From: Fasciolopsis buskii
Taxonomy: Eukaryota > Platyhelminthes > Trematoda > Plagiorchiida > Fasciolidae
DNA length: 64,000 nt
Assembly (NCBI GenBank): GCA_008360955.1
Contig: LUCM01008737.1
Coordinates: 110,687 to 174,686, forward strand
Direction of reading: 5' to 3'
Of the stretch, positions 23,820 through 37,649 are shown one piece after another. Positions within the stretch are counted from its first letter, which is position 1. Each line of letters starts with the position of its first letter. The translations under genes and the position numbers were made by a program. The notes beneath the pieces are model-generated. The model was given only the letters and a program-made list of their open reading frames with translations. It had not been told where the DNA came from and ran no database searches.

Positions 23820-24215
23820 CTATTAACTAACGTTCTGAACATTTGCGCCTCCGGCCAATCTTCCATACCTGCATTTTGCGCTCCTGTCACATTTTGCGCC
23901 AGCGGCACGCAAATTTAATGCACCTAAACACGAAATGACTCGCAGTCCGTTGCTCACAAACAGTCCCGTAAAACACTGTTTGTTCTTGCAAAACGGGTTG
24001 TCCAGTTTTGTGTTTTGTCTTGCATACTTCTTCATTGTGTATTTCATTGCAGATTCCCATCGTGCTTTCCAAGTAATCCAAGGTAGCGTATATCCCAATA
24101 TCTCTTCTGGTTTCTATTTTTTACGGTTTCCCTGCATTATTCATGTGCAAATTTGATCTTGCCTTGCGCATGCCACTCGAAAAGCAATGAATATACAATA
24201 TTATTATTATATCCT
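23820..24215 (+). mobile_element. Family F 3' end with hairpin and (ATT)n tail
   Basis: Homologous to 43740-44165. It ends in TTGCCTTGCGCATGCC, then CTCGAAAAGCAATGAATATAC, then an ATT triplet run. The same terminus recurs at 44110-44160 (+), 58880-58920 (+) and 46520-46443 (-). The CTCG...CGAG pair can form a small hairpin before the tail in the better copies. A shared 3' terminus with a short simple-repeat tail is typical of non-LTR elements and the SINEs they mobilise. Confidence 0.55.
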
Positions 24216-24219
24216 AGAT

Positions 24220-24460
24220 TGCGGAAATGAAACACAAAAATGCCACGGGAAGATGCTCCTGAGATTGGCTGTAACTACAGCATTGGGAAGCGAACCATTT
24301 GCCTTTGGAATGGTGAATGACCGAAACAATCTACCAGGGGAAGTGGTCCAAGTGGCGTCCGTGCGTGAATTCCAAGGAAGGCGAGGCAAAGCACGGCTGT
24401 CTGTATTTGGAAAAGGGTACATGAGTTTGGGAGCCGAGGAAGATGACAGCGGAGGCTAAA
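24220..24460 (+). pseudogene. CR1/jockey-type RT, C-terminal fragment
   Basis: The frame contains FAFGMVNDRNNLPGEVVQ followed by ASVREFQGRR. This matches the C-terminal pattern of CR1/jockey RTs ('YSFTNRVVxxWNxLPxxVVxAxSVNxFKxRLD'). Nothing of the RT core precedes it. It lies directly after the family F tail. Confidence 0.5.
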
Positions 24461-27400
24461 AGCTAACAATTTTCCCCTTTCAAATTCGTTGCGTTAAGCT
24501 GTTGGAGTTACACAAAAGGTCCCTATTTTACTCCAGAAACTGAAAAGGACTTCAACGCCAATTTTACCAAAGCATCATTTGATCCATTGCAATAATGTGG
24601 ACGGTTAGATATCCTGTTGATAATACCCGGAAACTCACTGAAAATTAGGCACTGCCGTAGATTAAGAAAGTATCCTACCCAGTGTTTGTTACTTGCTACC
24701 GCCCAACGGTCAAAAATTGTCTTTTTACTCTGCACGCAATGTTCGGCTTGGAATGATAGGTGATATATCTCACCTGGTAAAATAGAGGACAGTGGTAAGT
24801 TCCCTATCTAAGTTAACTTCATTACTCTTATTTATCTGCACGCACTATGGAATTCACTTACTGGACTTACTGAATGTCAAAGAGGATTCAGTGAAGAACT
24901 TCAAAATTTGCAGTGTAAATCCTTGGCGCTGTCAGACGCGGCTAATTGGTTTCTCTATCCAAACTAGCATCTCCCGGGCTTAGCGAGTTGTTAACGTCAA
25001 CCCAAGTCACTCTTTTTTCTTGCGATTTTCACGAGTTTTAAGAACCTAATTGTTCACCTAGCTATTTAAGCCTATCACTGAAAAAACTGCGTTATTTAAG
25101 TAACCCAGTGATTCTTAAGCTTTTGGCACTTTCATGGTGTTGGTCGCCTATGCTTCTTAAATAACGGATTATCAGCGACTTGCAATTTTAAACGAACAAA
25201 CGGTTGCCTTTGTTTTCATACTCTTCCCTTTTTGTCACTTGTAGCTGACAGTTAAATTGGTCATGTTCTGCGCTTCTTGAACCCACGCCGTATTCCCACA
25301 TGCTTGCAACTTGCCTCAATGTTGATACAATATATCCGATCTATTTGGTAGCCATACCCATACCCTTTGGAATCGGGCACCCAAGGAAAGTATTCATGGC
25401 GCGTAGATCTTTATCATACCGCTTGAGTTCGGCGGTACATCCCAACCCGCAACCCGTATTTATACCAGTGGGCCGTTTGCCTCACGTCCCGTACTCCTTC
25501 CAAGAAAACGGAATACCCCAACTAAAAAATGTGGATTGTGGTCTTGCTACGACCCCCTAGACTTCGGATCCTTTCTCGGTGGCTTTAGTCGATTTACTTG
25601 ACACGCTCAAAAGGACACTTTGCGGAGACTAGCAAAAGTAGACTGGGGCGGCTAAAACAGCTGAAGAATCAGCGTTAAGGTTCTCTTCACTGAGTCTTAA
25701 TAATGCATTACATATTCCGGTCATCAATGTCCTGTCAAGACACGACATATATTTAGTTTCGTTGCAAAAGAAGCATACATGAGCTTCGCCAAATCCAGGA
25801 ATACAGCTGTTTTTGATGTTCCGGATCGCATCCTTCTTCCACCGTCCAGCACACTACCCTTGATCCTTGCAATATGGCATATATTCGTTATCTTTACACC
25901 GGGCTACAAGAAAGTTCACATTGCAAAGTTTTTCATCATATTTCAGTTCCATGAAGAATTGACATCTATGGATTTCCCATCCCTTTCACAGCCCATTGCC
26001 AATTATTGACCATGCGCATTTGTCAGGGTCTTCGGCTGATGTGCAGCCCTTTCAGAGAGAGGTTGGTCGTGCAGCAAAACAACGTGCGCATTCCTCTGAC
26101 TGTAAGATACCTTGTCTTCCGGTCCTTCCCATCAGTGACGTACTCACTACGGCCTCATCGAAACATTTTCCACGCCACTTCTCGCCGAAGAACTGTTCGA
26201 TAGTGACCCTGGATGCGTTCGGTCTGCCTTTTTCCACTCTGTCTTAATAAATGCCCCTACAACTGCCCATCATCCATGACCTCTATCTCTGATGATGTAA
26301 CTCCTAGCGGTCATGCAAGGACAGCCACCTCTTCACCAGCCGCAACAATCAGTAAACCTACTTCACCGGTGCTCTTCTTATATACCCCAGTTATTCATAA
26401 TCTCAGGGAAATCGAAGGAGTGCCCGCTGTGGTGACAGATCTTTTGGTATCCTGCCGCTGTTTTTTAATTTGTTGGCGGTTTCAACATTTGTGAGGAACA
26501 TCAAATATTGTACCCATTAACACAGCCTTGCTTTGAAGTGGGAGTTATATATGTCGGAAACCACTGGGGAACCAAAGACAAACTCTGCTGGCCGTTTGCA
26601 TATATTCAAACAGCATCCTTACACTGGGCCCAGGTCCATTTAACCTACCGTCATGACCACCGTGGGGGGTTTTTCAGAACCAACCGCCATTCACACACAG
26701 CAACCCACGACCATGGAACGACCAACATAGCGTCGTTAATATAATGGCTGACTGAAGGTCATTCTGATCACCGTTGATATTGTGTTAGCTTCCGGAACGT
26801 TTGGTAAAACTCTCGCCCTATTGAGCGGTATTCAACGGAATTAGTTCCGCAAATGTTGGAATAGGTCGGTGTGGGTGGTCGACAGATAAAATTGGAATTG
26901 TTCCCTACAACGATCAAAAATCCGGGATTGTTTTTATTATCGTTATGAAATTATAACACAAAGCTTAGAAGGAGCGGTTTTCACATGGGTTTTCAAAATT
27001 AAGGTATCACCTTATAAAAACAAAAGCAGAACTTCCGCTGCCCATCTGCATATTTTGGTGTCACAGGCGTAGTTCGGTGACCGTTTTTCAACCATTCCTA
27101 AGATTAAACATCTCCACGTTACCGCCCCTTCCGCATACGCCTCTGGACCACAAGCTTATTAATTCCCCAAATGGAGCTAACCATGTTTCATTTATTCCAG
27201 TTAATTCCCAATTTTTCTCCACTTTTGAGGACTCCCTGGCTCACAGATTCTAAAACTTGCCAAAATGTCCCTGTGCCACAAAACTTCAGGCCCGTTGGCG
27301 TCCTCACTCTCACCAACAATATTCCAACTGTGTTCCTATGATTGGCTTTGGGCACCTGGATAAAACTCTTAAGTTTCTTTATCTGGGCTATATTAACCGG

Positions 27401-29580
27401 GGAAACTTCTTCACCCTGGGCCTGCCGTAACATTATTTTCCCAACGCGTATTCTAGCTGCAATGCACACCACTTAAATAAAACCAACTTTGCCTCCATGC
27501 ATCTAATCCTCAGTTGATCGGTAACTTGCTAAAACCAGCACCTGCCCAGATGGTAGATTTTTCTGCCTCAAGACGTAACATTGTTTTTCCATTATTGTCC
27601 TGAGCATCGGTCCGCAATATTAGCCATCTAAAGCCACTTCCTACGGTAACACCGAATTCAGGATGCATTCTTTAATCAAGCCAAGTGCTTTGGTTCATCT
27701 CCCAAACTTTGCGCCGTTCTATTGCCATCTGCTAACTCCACAATACCCATCCATCCTTCTCTATCTCAGCCTTCACCAGTATAAATCGACACACGCTTCC
27801 ATGCTCACGCACCCTATAGGTCGCCAATAATATCTAATAAGCTTCAGTGCTCTAATAACATTCGAGACATCCCATCTGTGCAGATTATTCGCCGCTCTTC
27901 CTCAACCTGTGTCTCTGCTAGTTCCCGTAACCCTCAGCTGTCACCACTTGACCCATCGCGTTACTCGACCGAAAGCGTGATAACTTGTCGTCTCACAGTG
28001 TTACCTCTGCTAAGCTATCCCTATTATTAACCAGTTACTATTAAACAGTTCTCGGTCAACAGTAAATAAATTTTACTCGCTGCATGAAATTGATCTCACG
28101 TCTTGTCCAGACACTGTCTGACTGTTACACGGCATTCAAAGTCGGCCCAGTTTGTGTCCCAAAACCCAGACTATTAGAACGCCTTGCAAAAGTAGACCTA
28201 CTTAAGGTGGAGGATGCTTAGTAAACGTCAAGATGAAAAGCATACTTGAACCTGTCAAAGATTATGTACGGCTTATTGCTCAGCTGTTAAAGTCTCCACT
28301 TTACTAGTTCTGCGAACACAGATCCCTAACTCTTCCGCCTCCCTATTTGTTCAAATTTTTGATGAGTTCATTTATCACCATCACAAACTAGTCAGCTACC
28401 AGCTAATCAACGAGCTTCAGTGAACAAAATACTAGCTGAAATTCCCCGTGGTCCAAAATTATTTACACAGATTCGTTTCCCTAAATGCATTGGGCGATGA
28501 TGCAACATATTGGCTCACACATCATACATAACAGCATAATGCCAATTTTAACAATGCTTCTCGGAAGGGGCCAGGATACATGCGGTGTGCACGACCATGA
28601 CATCCAATGGCAGTGACAAAATGGGAAAATCGTTCACACCCGATGGGGTGAGAATCTATAAATTTCCAAACAACTTAGATGTTGAGTCGCATTTGGTCGA
28701 CAAAAGCACAGATGGTAATGAGTAGTTGCGCTGTAAACTTGAATCGACGTGGGCGTCCCGTCAGCAACGTTCACTTAGCTCTGGTGGGTATCCTGTGGGA
28801 GGTAATATGCACGCATCAGATCTGGATGCGCAATCAACGTCAGGAGTAGGTCTCTTCGTGTGGCAAAATCCCTGAGTGTCGGAAGTAAACTTGAATTATG
28901 TATGACAAAATGTATACCGTGTAATGAAAGGGCACAAAATTGAGGAAAGAGAATTTTGAAGACAATAGCCGGCGGGAATTATATTCTGGCGAAGAGGTTT
29001 TGAGCGGACGTTGACAGCATGAAAAACAAAACATTGGGGAGCGGATTGTTATGATAAAGGAGGCGGCGGCTTTGAGTGGAAATCGTGTATTCTCCTAAGA
29101 TTGTTGGAATGATATGAAGTCGTTTTAGCCAGTTTCAGTTGGATCCATTAGCAAAGGTAGAGTCGGAAACAGAATAGGTATCTGTTCATTATCTGGCGGA
29201 GAAGCAGATACCACTGAGACGATACGAGATGCACTTTGTGAAGGGAATTGCTAAAAGCAAGGCTCCGCTATCAAATTGAAAGGCTAAAATAAATAATTAT
29301 GAGGGAAAATGTTCGTCATCTTTGGGGTTAAGAATGATGGCGAGATGTACCCATAGTGTAATCTCATGTTAGACACCAACAAATATTCCCGAAATGAGTT
29401 TAATTTGTAATTGTATAACAAAACGAACTTTGTGAAGGAGCAAACCATATGGTGCACTGGAACATTCAGTGCTGAGTAATGTTTAGCCCATGAGCGCTGG
29501 TAGGTTGGGTCTTCCAATTGTTCTTCACGCAACACGAAGAACCTCCAATAGTTGAGTGCAGAATGTTTGATCTACCAGTT
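24461..29580. other. Degraded, mostly unassigned sequence
   Basis: There are scattered hints of retroelement proteins, for example a plus-strand QNFRPVGVLTLTNNIPTV at about 27285-27340 resembling the RT 'NxRPI' block. Stops are frequent and no fragment is long enough to classify. No splice-consistent host exon was found on either strand. Confidence 0.35.
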
Positions 29581-30420
29581 TAGCTGCACACCCCAAGGGC
29601 TTAATTGCCACACATTGTTTGGACTACATTCATCGCTCCGAACCAATCGCGCAATTTCGTCTCTTAAATTCCCTGAGCGATAGATTCGGAAAGTTACCTT
29701 GCACACTGGGCTATGCAGCAAAGGAATGTTAGTGCTAACGGGTTCAAACATTTACCAGACGGTAATCACGGCAATTTGTCACGCAATGGCATTGCTAAAG
29801 ACCGTAGTAATTTCACTGAACACTTCAGGATGCCGGCCTCTCAATATGACGGGCCCACACCTGTTTGATCGCTGCGTTTCATAGACCTTAGCGACTTATT
29901 CGTTAATAATGAACCCCAGGCAGCAGCAAACGCACTGTACTCCAAATTTTCGCAAAATATTAACTGGATCACTGCGAATCTAAACTCTTTAATAGTCGCA
30001 CACTAGTGCGTTCTTAAAATCCTAAGAGGTAAATGTGAAATCCACACTTACCGTATAACGAATTATTGATGCTGCTACGATCTCTAGGTTGCATTCTCTT
30101 TCTAAAATAGAGCTTGGCTTCACAGAGGTCATCCACAAAACACAAGAACCATGTACTACTAAGTATCCAAATGAGATTTCTCTGATTTCATACGTGGTGG
30201 AGACGCGCTGGCTACCCTGCAGGTACCGTGTGAATAGTTCACTGGGTATTGTTAGGGCGTTCAGCAGAATGTTTTATATCAAGGGTCTAAAACCAAACCA
30301 ATTTTCACCACATTCAAGAATTTTTGAGCTGCACCTTACTAAATTTAAATTGTACTTATCAGTTGTGACAATAATATCCTACTGTTATACCGTCGGCTTC
30401 CTCCTCTAATACTGCCAGGA
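29580..30420 (+). pseudogene. Very decayed CR1-like RT linker region
   Basis: The plus strand contains NNEPQAAANALYSKFSQN, comparable to EDIAEASNTYFSSTL in the better copies D and E (the linker just before the RT fingers). Flanking frames are full of stops. Weak, but in the expected orientation for the CR1 copies that follow. Confidence 0.35.
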
Positions 30421-31038
30421 GGACTCGATTTCTCCGTTCTGTTAATGGGGGCTTTAACTCTATGGTTAAGATAGCACAATTTCATTTCAACAAAAAGTAC
30501 CTGTTAACACTCCTGGCGCAAAATGCCCCGAACCATGATGTAAGAAATATTTCTCCTGATTACCATATCTCAGATGATATCCAGGGCTTTTTAGGGACTA
30601 GTTAAGAAACAGTTTATTGAAGTACTTGTTATCGCAAGTACTCGTGCATAAAGTTCATCAGCCAATTTCTATAATGCCACTATTCGCCAACTCGAAGTCA
30701 ATCATTCAGCTACGGAAGCTGCTGACAACAGGAAAAGTTTCATTATGACCATTCTGGACCTGACTAAAGCTCTCAGATTTGTCCATCACTTAGGGCTTAT
30801 CACTGAGAATTTCAACTGCAGATTAAATCACTGGATTTCGCAATGGTGAGTGTCAGGGCGTAGTTTGAAATTTTGCTGAATTCGTTTTCTTAGCTTTAAC
30901 CAATTTACCTACTTATGGTCTGATAGAAAACCTTGTGTTTTGTTCAGAAAAATTCCACAAATATTTCTACATATTGCATTTGCGCCACTTTTGTCTCTTC
31001 TACATAGTCCGTTTTCTAACTCGAATTAGTTTTAACAC

Positions 31039-32430
31039 CATGCCGCAGTCAAACCGTAAAAAAATTACTACCAGGAGAACAGGCGTACCACGAGCTGTGT
31101 CTAAATCGCAAATAGGGAACTGCTCGGTAAAGCTAGTTGATGTATTTCATGAAATAAATGAGAGATTTGAAAACTTGGGAAACGATTGATCAGCGCTGTT
31201 GCCCGGCTAATTTCAGCTGAGGCAGCGATCTTCAAGCTGGCTCCATGCTCCCATTTCATCAAGCCTTCGTCAAACCCCTCCTTACACGACCTAGCTGGGG
31301 CTAATCGATTCATTGATTCAGTGTTCTCCGAATCACTTAGGCGTATCCGGAACAGATACACCGCATTAATTTTCAATATTCTAGATTGCCAACCACCGGA
31401 AAAGGTCAAAGAGAACATATTGAATGCGCATAACATGGATCACCATCGTAATCATTGTTTAAGACTAAGAGAAAAGATCCAACAAAAATCCCGCCCGCTC
31501 TAGATGCAATTCCAAGACAAAAAAGTCGCCCGTAAATTCATCAGGAAGAAAAATACCATCGCTGCGAACACCCTGTACAAATCTTTAAGGATTGCGGAGG
31601 ATAAATCGCCGCTCCAACGTGAGGTACTTGGTCTAAAAAAAGGAGAAAACCTGCTTTCCCCAGCGTGCAAACCATTAAGTCCCCCTGCTATCCACCTACA
31701 GCACCGAACCCATGTTCACGATCACAAACCCCAAAACTACCTCTCAAACATGAAGTTGACTTAGATAAGTCCCTCTCTTCACATCCCATCCAGCCTCCAA
31801 GTACAAAATTGCACCTCGAACCATCGACTTCATGGCGCAAGTCCCCACTGCAGTCATCTACAACCCCATCTTCAAAATCCCAGTGGAAATCTGCAAACGA
31901 GGCGGTTAGTATGATTAGAGCATCCAGTCTGCCTACTTTAACCGCCTGCCCTAAAGCTGGTCCTATTGGTCCTTTCGCCCCTGGAACCCAACCCACCCAA
32001 TTCACCTCAAATTTGTCACCAAAAAGGGACGCTACCAGTGCTATCTGTGCCCAAGTGGCCACAACACGCACCTCCTATCACACAACTAAGAAACGCTGAC
32101 CCAATTTTCAGCACCACTTTAGTAAACAAACCAACAACCCCTGAAACTTCATACGCACCAAAATATCGAAGACAGACTAGATCCTTCAAGTCCTCTGGTT
32201 TCGACCTTTCACACCCCAAAACAGCTACCCAGCTTCCATTACATAGACAACTATTAGGCCAAACTGGTCTCTCCCCGCCACCTTCTAGGGATATCGTCAT
32301 GCACCATTCCATCCCAGTGCACCTAGCCCCACAGCAAACTCAATGGATGTCACCCAAGATACAACGGAGCACTGTATATCAAACTCGGAAACCATATGAA
32401 CTACAGACCAAGTTTACCGGCTCTCCCTGA
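31039..32430 (+). pseudogene. Copy C ORF1, gag-like protein with zinc-finger-like motif
   Basis: It begins MPQSNRKKITTRRTG. The central part reads SESLRRIRNRYTALIFN, KVKENILNAHNM and, after an in-frame stop, FQDKKVARKFI, KSLRIAEDKSPLQ. This is the pattern of nucleic-acid-binding ORF1 proteins of flatworm CR1 elements. In a shifted frame near 32028-32090 there is CYLCPSGHNTHLLSH, a C-x2-C...H...H arrangement resembling a zinc finger. A proline-rich C-terminal section follows. At least one stop and one frameshift disable it. Confidence 0.6.
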
Positions 32431-32872
32431 TTACCCATATTTCCCGTTTACTCTAACAATTCNCTCATTTCACAACTGTGTACATTTTCTGCCAAACACT
32501 TTTTCTCCCTAACCTACTTCCTTCCTGCCCTACCGCCCGTGCTAATGGCCCACCCTACGCTCCCTATGTAACTGAATGTGCGATGGTAAACAAGATCACC
32601 TCGAAAATGTCCCGTTTGACTGAATGCAACGTAGACGGATTACATTCTCTTGAGACACGAGTGAAAAACCCACCATAAGTCATGCCGAACTCGCTTGACT
32701 GGTCATCTACCGTCCATCTCCAGTCATGTTACCCTGGGCCGACGCTTCTCATTCTAATGATGCAACAGTTCTCTAGGTAAAGGAGGCCCCAAAAGAAACG
32801 AAATTGGTCGAAACTAAGTAAGTTGACTCTCCTCAAGACGGTCAACAAACGATAAACGGAGCTTCATTCACT

Positions 32873-35671
32873 ATGACACCAATCAGCGGAAGGTGCTCTT
32901 CAGGAAAATTTCCACTACTGTCGTTAAATGAGCGCTCCATGTTAAAGAAAAATAAATATATCCATCTTCTCACGCTCTCTTCGAACTTTGGGTTCATAGT
33001 TATTACCGAGTCGTGGCTAAAGTACCACACTCCTGACAACGCCATAATAATTCCCGGCTATAAATCCTTTAGGAAAAGCCGTGAAGCCCAGCGTGGAGGT
33101 GGCTGCTTTATCTACTTCAGAGAATCTATACCAGCTACTTTGTGTCAGGATACCATGCTAAAAGCAATAAAAGGTTGCGTTTGGGTTAGAGCTGAGATGG
33201 GCAATGAAGACCTTCTTGTTGGATGCATTCACCGCCCCCTAGTTCTTGCCTAAACGACTTTTTGATGATACCATAGCAAATGAATACGGCTTTTGACCTA
33301 CCAGGTCCCGAAGCTTCTCGTTGGAGATTTCAATGCATCTGACATTTGCTGGTTCACGCTTTCCGCCCCAAATCACTTGCTCCCTTTCCTTGAAAGCATC
33401 CTTCGTGGCGGCTGGACCCAGCAGGTAAATAATCTAAAAAGAAACCTCAATGTTCTCGATTTGATATTTGCGATAGGCTTAACGTACAGTGAATTTAGTC
33501 TACCTGGGTGTGATCATTTGCCTGTTAGCTGTTCAGTTGCATTGCCCCTCCCGAATAGGTACGTCTTACCTAATCTAAGGCCGCATTTTAGAGCTGACTG
33601 GAATCGCCTACCTACTCTAGTTCGTAATTCAAACTGGGACGCATTTTTTTCTATCAACAGAAGTACAACCGGCCGCAGATCAGTTCTACTCCAACCTGCA
33701 CAAGTGCCTTTAAACCATTGCCCCGTCCCACACGCTAAGCATGCCACCCGAAAGAACTTATCGTGACCGAATAAACTGTAAGCTCGCTAAATTTCAGCAG
33801 GCCTTTTTCAAACCAGAGATGTTTTACTGTTCCTGCATATAAATCGACTAACTAAAACCCCTGAAATATTACTGGACCGCAGAAGCAAAAAGCAGGAGCC
33901 GCAAGCTCTAAACCAGCCAAACTCAAACACAACACTGGCAAAACTGCCTAAACACAGAACTAATTCTAAGTTCTCAGCTACTGAAGTCCCGTATATCATT
34001 CAAAACAACAGATATGTAAACAACCCACAGGAGATTGCAGAATATTTTGGTAAATTCTTTGCATCTGCTCTGGTAAACGATAACAATCCCTCTGCCCCAT
34101 GCCAATCTCGCTTAACTACAGAATCGTACTCAACAGTTTTATTTCTTCCGAAGGACGAAGGCCGGCTGTTGGTAAAAACTAAAATTGTCTACCATTGTGG
34201 ACCTGATTCGTTGCCTCAGGCTGCGTTCGCATTAGGCGGGAGTGATATGCCAATTGTGCCGCACCTTTCCGTCACAGTGGAAAACCTCTGTGATTACACC
34301 CGCTCAAAAAAGGGCACACGCTATGACCCTGCAAACTATCGCCCAGTAAACCACACCACCTATAGTTTCCAGGATCCTGGAGCGCCTGATTAAGATTAGT
34401 CTTATAGCCTACCTTCTGGAATATAAACTTATTGTCCATGGCCAGCAGGGCCTCCTTCGTAAGAAATCCTGCGCTACTTTCATGAATGACTGCCTAAGCT
34501 CTAACAACGAGGCCCTGAGTACTGAGATATCAGTTATAGTAATCGTTTTAGACATGATAGAGTATCCCACACTAGGTTGCCAGGTAAAATTGCATCCTGC
34601 GGTATTGTTGATCCAATGCTGTCGTAGTTTTCATCTTATTTGTCATTAAGAAAGCAGATAGGGCAAGCAAATGGCTTAATATCTGAAGCTAGATTATTGC
34701 TCAGCGGTGTGATCCAAGGGGACGTCCTGGGCCCCCTGCTATTCCTGTTGTACATTAATAATGGCTTCGATGTTATTCGAAACGGCAGCCCGTTTCTCTT
34801 CGAAGACGATATCAAAATTGTGCACACCTTTCGCCCTGAAACTTCAGAATCCACCATACGTCACATATCACAAGACTGAGCTTCACTCAACTCTTGGGCG
34901 AACGAGTAGATGATGAAATTCTCTGCTGAATAAAACAGCATCACGGGGTACAAATGCGTTATACCCCTGAGAGAATTCAAGCTTGGAACCCAAACCATAC
35001 CGGTTAGCTGCAAAGTTTGCGAACTGGGCCTAAATTATTCCTGCACCTTAAACGTCCAGGAGCATGCTCTCGCACAAGTGTCGAAAGCAAATAAATTGGT
35101 GGAGCTGTTACAAAGAACTCTGAAGTTGAACGAAAGCAAACTGAATCTTTTTGGGACTCACGTCCAACCCATTCTAGAGTATTGCCCTCTAATCTGCCCT
35201 AACATGAGGCAATGCGATAGAGTTGCGATTGAAATTGTCCACCGTGCATTTACCAAGCAGTTAATTGGCTACTCTACGAGCCTAAATCACATGCAATACT
35301 GTGATTTGCTGAAATTGGATCCCTTGTAGCTCCGACTCATAAGAGCAAACCCGGTACTCTTTAACATTATTATCACAGGGGACAGATGCGTCTCTTTACC
35401 TCGTGTTAGAAACCCACTCCCATACTATCTACGAAATGCGGATTCCATTATGACTCTCCCTGTTCCAAAGACTTCGGTTAGTGCCAACGTCTTTGTTGTT
35501 AGATAATCGTCACAATGGAATAAACTCCCCCATCAGCTGCGCATTCTGTCACCATTATCTATTGCATTTAAAAGCGAAGTACGTAAAGTAGTTGCTGTAC
35601 CCTTTCTCATTAATCTATACCACTCATACTCACTTCAGAATCGAGTGTATGAAACTGGATTGGGCTTCTGA
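32873..35671 (+). pseudogene. Copy C ORF2, APE endonuclease plus reverse transcriptase
   Basis: Endonuclease motifs are visible: VITESWL (catalytic Glu at about 33008), LVGDFNA (Asp at about 33326) and GCDHLPVSC (the (S/C)DH block, about 33510). RT motifs follow: KKGTRYDPANYRPVNHT (fingers), GQQGLLRKKSC, SGVIQGDVLGPLLFLLY (motif B) and FLFEDDIKIVHTF, where the catalytic F/YADD is FEDD at about 34799-34810. The C-terminal domain is ILEYCPLICPNMRQ, LDLLKLDPL-like and VYETGLGF. Several stops and frameshifts split it. This is the best-preserved RT in the window by motif count. Confidence 0.75.
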
Positions 35672-36292
35672 AGAACGCATCGATGTCACCTTTCCGTTCA
35701 TTGTGGAAAGGAAAGTAAATCTCCCCACTAATGCCATCAGGAACTAACCTAGACTCTTCCACTTTGAACAGAGCTCGAACACCAGCGCATGCTAATTAGT
35801 CACGTGCAGTTTTACGTCGGATGCATCTCACCATTCCTATGCCTGAAAAAAACGGTACATATCGCTCAATAGTCTGACTTCAAGTCCATAAACCTTATCG
35901 TTCTAACTGCGTATGGGGTAGCTCACTCATAGCCCTCTCCCACCCACTCACCTTACTAATTACAACACCGCCGCCAACACGGTGTGGCAAACATAACCTG
36001 CAACCGTCTACTGAAACATTTTTCCCCATCACTCTCACCTTTATATTTCATTCAATCTTCTCGTCATTCAAATGACTGGGGCGTAGAAATCAACTTGTTT
36101 CTGACGAACAAAAAACGATACCCTCCAGACGAAATAAGACAAATGTCGTGGATTCTTTCTTTCTCTTGCCTGATCGATATCTCATCATTTTGGCCAATTC
36201 AGACCTCAATCTATTGCCACGAATATACAGTCCTATGGGGTAACTCACCTCCCTATAGTGACCGTTTACATCCACCATACTCACCGGCCCCG
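35672..36292. other. Possible 3' UTR of copy C
   Basis: No coding signal of known family. 'TATGGGGTA(G/A)CTCAC' occurs twice (about 35923 and 36234), which may mark duplicated 3'-UTR units. No convincing match to the 3' UTR of copies D and E was found by eye. Confidence 0.3.
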
Positions 36293-37015
36293 ACCATTTC
36301 TTGTTTCGAAAGGCATGGCCTGCCAGAGTGAAATTTAATCCTTAATATCCAAGCGGAATTTAGTCAATCCCTAATGCATCTATCGTTGTAGTTCGATCAT
36401 TATTTATATCAGCAGCAGTTATTCCCTGTCCGTCCTATTAAATACCAGGTCATTCTCCTTACACACTGGATTAGCCAGCCCATCATTTTAATTATGTATA
36501 TGATTTTAGAAAAGAAAACCCGGATTCCTCGGCCACCGTCCATATATTTTGAATTGCACTATGCGCCCTAGTAAATTCCTTCTCTGAGCTGCTCGTAAGA
36601 TCGATCGCTTCTTAATCTGCAACTGGCAGCTAGGCCAGGCTGCCATCCGTCTTTTTTCTCTCTTCCAGGCTTCATAGTTCTGTTTGAATAGAAACAATTC
36701 CCCAATGCCCTGGCGATTATCCAATCCTGGAAAGACGATGTATCCCTTTCCATACCATGCTCAAATTCCTTCCACCACACCAGGAGTACGCCGGCGATAC
36801 GACAATAGTGCGGGGGCGTGGTCATATCCACCGCTCCTGCCGGCGCACATCGGACGGGCAGCTCGGCTGCAGTGGTGGGCGGGTGCAACTGGTAGGCGGA
36901 TTACACCTCTTGCGTTCACCATCAAACGGCATTTTCAGGTTGAGTGGCCAGCACTCGTTCATCCCCACCCATTGGCAATGTTGTGGTAAACAGCACTGTA
37001 GCTCATAAATTCACG
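36293..37015 (+). repeat. 723-bp repeat, left copy of an inverted pair
   Basis: The reverse complement of this segment is 50939-51662. From about 36352 to 37015 identity is nearly complete (I noted a change near 36599 and others near 36528), while 36293-36351 is only about 85% similar. The minus strand holds a 106-codon open frame (start MHPPTTAAELPVRC) that is also open in the other copy. It matches no family I know, so I treat it as part of the repeat, not as a gene. Confidence 0.85.
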
Positions 37016-37649
37016 TGCACCTCTTTGTACTGGATCCATCTTGCTCCTTCCCCAAATTCCTCTGCGAAAACTATACAAAACGGACTCATGAATGGACAGC
37101 ATTTTTATTGGCGTCTGATATAAACTGACGTTCACACTGCATATTGATATCTGAAAGCAGCTGAGGACCGTCTATTTCCACCAACGCTCGCTGTGAATTA
37201 TGCTCGCTGTTTTCTTTTGCAATTTAGAGTGTTATTATAGTATTTGTAGCATAATTAGAACCATTTTCTTAGGTGAAAATATTCCCTAAATATTTTGAGC
37301 AATAACTTCTGACCTCATCCCTCCCTGACCATTCTGTCAATGTTTGCTTCACGCCTGGACCGTCACATATTCAAATCCCACCTGGACCTAAATTAAAAGT
37401 CTTTATGCTGCTAACCACATATTTCAGCCTTCTATCGATCTACTTTTAAGAGCAGTTTTGCTAGTTAATCTTTTTATTTACCTTCTCACCTTCATGCTCC
37501 CGCAATCTTTGACACCATCCCGTTGTCTGTTACCACAGGTCTATAGCCCCTCACAAACATTTCAGACGTCGTTGACTCTATACAACCCGTGCTACGCCTT
37601 CACCAGCCGAACCAAAGCGACGTCAGAGCCTCACCATAGTACTGAGAAA

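Larger units (their letters stand above)
31039..35671 (+). mobile_element. CR1-like retrotransposon copy C
   Basis: A nearly full-length but mutated CR1/SR1-type element with ORF1 (31039-32430) followed by an APE-RT ORF2 (about 32873-35671), and an N at 32463. It is diverged from copies D and E yet collinear with them. The 5' and 3' ends were not delimited; no target-site duplication was seen. A proper 3' terminus may lie in 35672-36292. Confidence 0.75.

Noticed and set aside
36568..36888. 106-codon minus-strand open frame, also present at 51067-51387
   Set aside because: It is open in both copies, but they are nearly identical DNA, so this gives no evidence of selection. No motif recognised; kept only as part of the repeat.
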